Origin: an uncultured Eubacteriales bacterium | Lineage (GTDB): Bacteria > Bacillota_A > Clostridia > Oscillospirales > Oscillospiraceae | Assembly (NCBI GenBank): GCA_900319835.1 | Contig: ONPY01000106.1 | Coordinates: 1 to 6,105, forward strand | Length of the DNA stretch: 6,105 bases | Direction of reading: 5' to 3' | Shown: piece by piece, positions 4,121 to 6,105 of the stretch | How positions within the stretch are numbered: the first letter of the stretch is position 1 | How the letters are laid out: each line of letters opens with the position of its first letter | Translations under genes and position numbers: made by a program | The notes under the pieces: generated by a model | The model's database searches: none | Told to the model about the DNA's origin: nothing | The model's input: only the letters and a program-made list of their open reading frames with translations

Positions 4121-5977
4121 ATGAACGAATCCAATAAAACGGCCTCCTCCAAGACTTTTACCGGCAAGCATGAGACGGCGTCGATGACGGCGCAGCAGGC
4201 GGCGGTAACGGCAAGACTGAGAAGAGCCGAACAAATCAAAAAAAGAAATCAGAAGCGCACGCTGTATATTGTCTTTACGGCGCTTGCAGCGGCCACCATC
4301 ATGGTAGCGGCCTTCATCCTGAAGGGCGCGGCCGAGCAGCGCAGTTATAACACCTATTACAGCAATGCGCTGCAGGATTACTATAACGGCGAGTATGACA
4401 GCGCTCTTGCCAGCCTGCGCCGTGCCTCCTCGATCTCTGAAACAGAGGAATGCACCATGCTGATGGTGGACTGCTATGAGAAGCAGGAAAACTATAAAAA
4501 GGCGCTTTCCCTGCTGGAGGAGATGTACAAGCAGGATAAAAGCAGCGCCGTGATCCCTGCGCGGATCGCTGAGATCAAGGAGAAAGCCGCTGAGGAGAAA
4601 AATGAGGGCATGGTCTCTGTCGCGGGAAAGAGCTATGAGCTTACAACCTCCTCCCTTTCGCTGCAGAACACGGGACTGGGCGACGGCGTGCTCGGAGACG
4701 TAGTGAAGCTCTATTCGCTTTCCACGCTTTCGCTGACCGGGAACAATCTTTCCGATATTTCTCCGCTCTCCACGCTCGGCGGGCTGGTCTACCTGGATCT
4801 GAGCGACAATGCGATCTCCGATCTGCGGCCGCTTTCAAACCTGCATGAACTCAAGACCCTTTATATCGACAACAATCCCGTTACTGATTTCTCTGCGCTC
4901 TATTCACTGCCGCAGTTGGAAATGCTCTCGATCCGAGGCATCGGGATCACGGCGGATCAGCTCAAGGAGCTGTCCGCGGCGCTTCCGAACTGCGCGATCC
5001 ACTGTGAGACCGCACAGGAGACTGTCAGCGAGATCACACTGGGCGGTGCTACGTTTAAAACGGATACGACCGAATTGAATCTGAGCAACATGGGCATATC
5101 CGACATTTCCGCGCTCAGGGCCTGCAAGGGCCTCAAGAAACTGGACATCACCGGAAACAGCGTCTCGGATCTCACGCCGCTGATGGATCTGCCGGCACTG
5201 GAGTGGCTGAATATCAAGGACAATACCGTTACGGATCTGCGGCCGCTGATGGGATTGGGACACCTTCGCTACCTCAACGCCGAGGGAAACGGGATCACCG
5301 GGACGGCGGCCTTTTCGTCCATGCCGAGCCTAAGCGAGCTGTATCTTGCCTTTAACCAGCTTGGCGATCTCTCCGGCCTGGCCGGACTCAAATCGATCCG
5401 CATCCTTGGGCTGGAAAGCACCGGCCTGACAGACGAAAAGCTGCCGCAGCTCTATCCGCTCGACAGCCTGGATACGCTTCGGATCTATGACAACCCCACT
5501 CTCGGCGGGGAAGCTGTGGAAGAGCTGAAGGCCAGGCTTCGCGGCTGTAATGTGCAGCACTCGGAACTGCTGTATTCCATCGAGCTGGGCGGAGAGAGCT
5601 ATAAAGAAAATATCACGGAGCTCTCTTTGTTCGGAAAGGGCATCAGCGATATCACACCGATCAATCGCTTTAAAAAGCTGGAAAAACTTGACCTCGGAAG
5701 CAATGAGATCGAAAATATATATATGTTCCAGTACACAGTTGCTCCGCTGCGGGAACTGAAGCTCGGAAACAACCGGATCTCGGATGCGACGCCGCTGATG
5801 TATCTCGGCTCGCTTGAACGGCTGGACGTCTCAGGCAATAACATCAGCTCAGTGTCGCCGCTGAAGCTGATGACGTCGCTGAAATGGCTGAACATCAGCT
5901 ACAATCCCATTGATGAGGAAGCCCTGGAGGAGCTCAGAGCCGCGCTGCCTGACTGTGAGATCATTTTTGACCACTAA
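4121..5977 (+). CDS. Membrane-anchored TPR and leucine-rich repeat protein
   Basis: This 618-residue protein has four parts. A basic, Ser/Thr-rich cytoplasmic N-terminus (1-46) is followed by one membrane helix (about 47-69), with lysines and arginines on the N side, so the rest should lie outside the membrane. Residues about 76-140 form two TPR-like helical repeats (NALQDYYNGEYDSALASL; DCYEKQENYKKALSLLEE). From about 165 to the end come internalin-type LRRs of about 22 residues with the pattern LxxLxLxxNxIxDIxPLxxL. These are organised in three homologous supermodules (about 167-293, 305-478 and 487-614), each opening with a GGxxY/F strand and closing with LxELxAxLxxC. No LPXTG or other wall anchor is seen. 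The frame is open upstream to 3977, but the start at 4121 is preferred: it avoids overlap with the previous gene and has GGGTGA upstream, a modest ribosome binding site. LRRs usually bind protein or sugar ligands; the partner here is unknown. Confidence 0.88.
   Translation: MNESNKTASSKTFTGKHETASMTAQQAAVTARLRRAEQIKKRNQKRTLYIVFTALAAATIMVAAFILKGAAEQRSYNTYYSNALQDYYNGEYDSALASLRRASSISETEECTMLMVDCYEKQENYKKALSLLEEMYKQDKSSAVIPARIAEIKEKAAEEKNEGMVSVAGKSYELTTSSLSLQNTGLGDGVLGDVVKLYSLSTLSLTGNNLSDISPLSTLGGLVYLDLSDNAISDLRPLSNLHELKTLYIDNNPVTDFSALYSLPQLEMLSIRGIGITADQLKELSAALPNCAIHCETAQETVSEITLGGATFKTDTTELNLSNMGISDISALRACKGLKKLDITGNSVSDLTPLMDLPALEWLNIKDNTVTDLRPLMGLGHLRYLNAEGNGITGTAAFSSMPSLSELYLAFNQLGDLSGLAGLKSIRILGLESTGLTDEKLPQLYPLDSLDTLRIYDNPTLGGEAVEELKARLRGCNVQHSELLYSIELGGESYKENITELSLFGKGISDITPINRFKKLEKLDLGSNEIENIYMFQYTVAPLRELKLGNNRISDATPLMYLGSLERLDVSGNNISSVSPLKLMTSLKWLNISYNPIDEEALEELRAALPDCEIIFDH
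4619..5974 (+). repeat. Three diverged supermodules inside the LRR gene
   Basis: Three protein-level repeats lie at about 4619-4999, 5033-5554 and 5579-5962. Openings align as VAGKSYELTTSSLSL, LGGATFKTDTTELNL and LGGESYKENITELSL, and closings as LKELSAALPNC, VEELKARLRGC and LEELRAALPDC. The middle unit has extra LRRs. At DNA level only short identities remain, such as the 14-base GATCTGCGGCCGCT at 4820-4833 and 5234-5247, so the duplications are old. Confidence 0.75.
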
Positions 5978-5987
5978 GCGGATAAAA

Positions 5988-6003
5988 TGAAAAAAACACG
6001 CCA
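5988..6003 (+). terminator. Possible remnant of a terminator cut by the insertion sequence
   Basis: After the LRR stop codon an A-run followed by CACGCC (about 5990-6002) looks like the ascending arm of an intrinsic terminator, but no complementary arm or T-run follows before the insertion sequence end. The missing half could lie on the far side of the element. An alternative is the start of a short gene (ATG at 5988) interrupted by the insertion. Confidence 0.25.
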
Positions 6004-6008
6004 TGGAA

Positions 6009-6105
6009 TGAAGTGAACCCCAAAAGTTAGACATTTATTGAATTAGGCGACCTGAAGGGTCTGGTATCTGTGTTGAGCAGGTGTCAGGCCCTTTAGTTTT
6101 AGCTT
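6009..6105 (-). mobile_element. End of an IS150-like (IS3 family) insertion sequence, partial
   Basis: The sequence CCCCAAAAGTTAGACA (6018-6033) is typical of the terminal inverted repeats of IS150-group elements as I recall them, and it lies directly downstream of a transposase C-terminus on the minus strand. The exact tip is uncertain: TG dinucleotides at 6004, 6009 and 6014 are all possible, with 6009 fitting the usual spacing best. The other end and the target duplication are outside the window. Confidence 0.75.
6043..6105 (-). CDS. IS3-family transposase (OrfB) C-terminus, partial
   Basis: The minus strand encodes the last 20 codons of a protein ending LKGLTPAQHRYQTLQVA before a TAA stop at 6045-6043. 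The LKGLTPxQxR motif is the characteristic extreme C-terminus of IS150/IS3-group OrfB transposases, which carry a DDE integrase core upstream (outside this window). The stop lies just inside the terminal inverted repeat, the expected position for this family. Whether the full transposase is intact cannot be judged. The gene points toward the LRR gene, so the two are convergent. Confidence 0.85.
   Translation of the reverse strand, partial: KLKLKGLTPAQHRYQTLQVA

Noticed and set aside
5709..5724. Run of alternating AT in the LRR gene
   Set aside because: It encodes in-frame residues (N-I-Y-M) and is short; there is no sign of a phase-variable repeat because a dinucleotide run of this length is weak evidence.
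5988..6017. Small plus-strand frame MKKTRHGMK after the LRR gene
   Set aside because: Only nine codons, no ribosome binding site, and it runs into the insertion sequence end; mentioned only as an alternative to a cut terminator.

Overview
The window looks like chromosomal DNA from an anaerobic, endospore-forming member of the Clostridia with a moderately GC-rich genome. The evidence is a spoIIP gene with a SigE-like promoter, a TSCPD-domain protein of the TIGR03905 type, a reverse rubrerythrin paired with a very short rubredoxin, strong AGGAG-type ribosome binding sites, and an IS150-like (IS3 family) transposase end. The genus cannot be named from this sequence alone.

Layout. Positions 1-1090 carry a minus-strand operon, TSCPD protein (839-1090) then rsmG (127-831), ending in two hairpins, the second of which is a Rho-independent terminator. 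A possible start of another minus-strand gene lies at the left edge. A divergent control region (1091-1230) separates this operon from spoIIP (1231-2232, plus). It holds an extended -10 vegetative promoter for the minus operon, overlapped by an inverted repeat, and a SigE-type promoter for spoIIP. Next comes a redox operon: reverse rubrerythrin (2332-2901) and a 44-residue rubredoxin (2959-3093), with its own promoter and a strong terminator (3110-3147). An AT-rich control region (about 3148-3305) follows. It has a consensus TATAAT box that runs into three tandem 14-bp repeats and drives a two-gene operon. That operon encodes a six-helix membrane protein with an acidic tail (3306-4097) and a membrane-anchored TPR-plus-leucine-rich-repeat protein (4121-5977). 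The right edge is the end of an IS3-family element, with the last 20 codons of its transposase on the minus strand (6043-6105).

How the genes work. rsmG modifies 16S rRNA. SpoIIP is a peptidoglycan hydrolase used in forespore engulfment. The rubrerythrin/rubredoxin pair should reduce hydrogen peroxide at the expense of NAD(P)H through a reductase encoded elsewhere. The membrane protein/LRR pair is the least understood part: the LRR protein is probably displayed outside the membrane, is built from three homologous supermodules, and its function is unknown. No CRISPR array, tRNA or rRNA gene was seen, and no gene-free stretch exceeds 300 bases.
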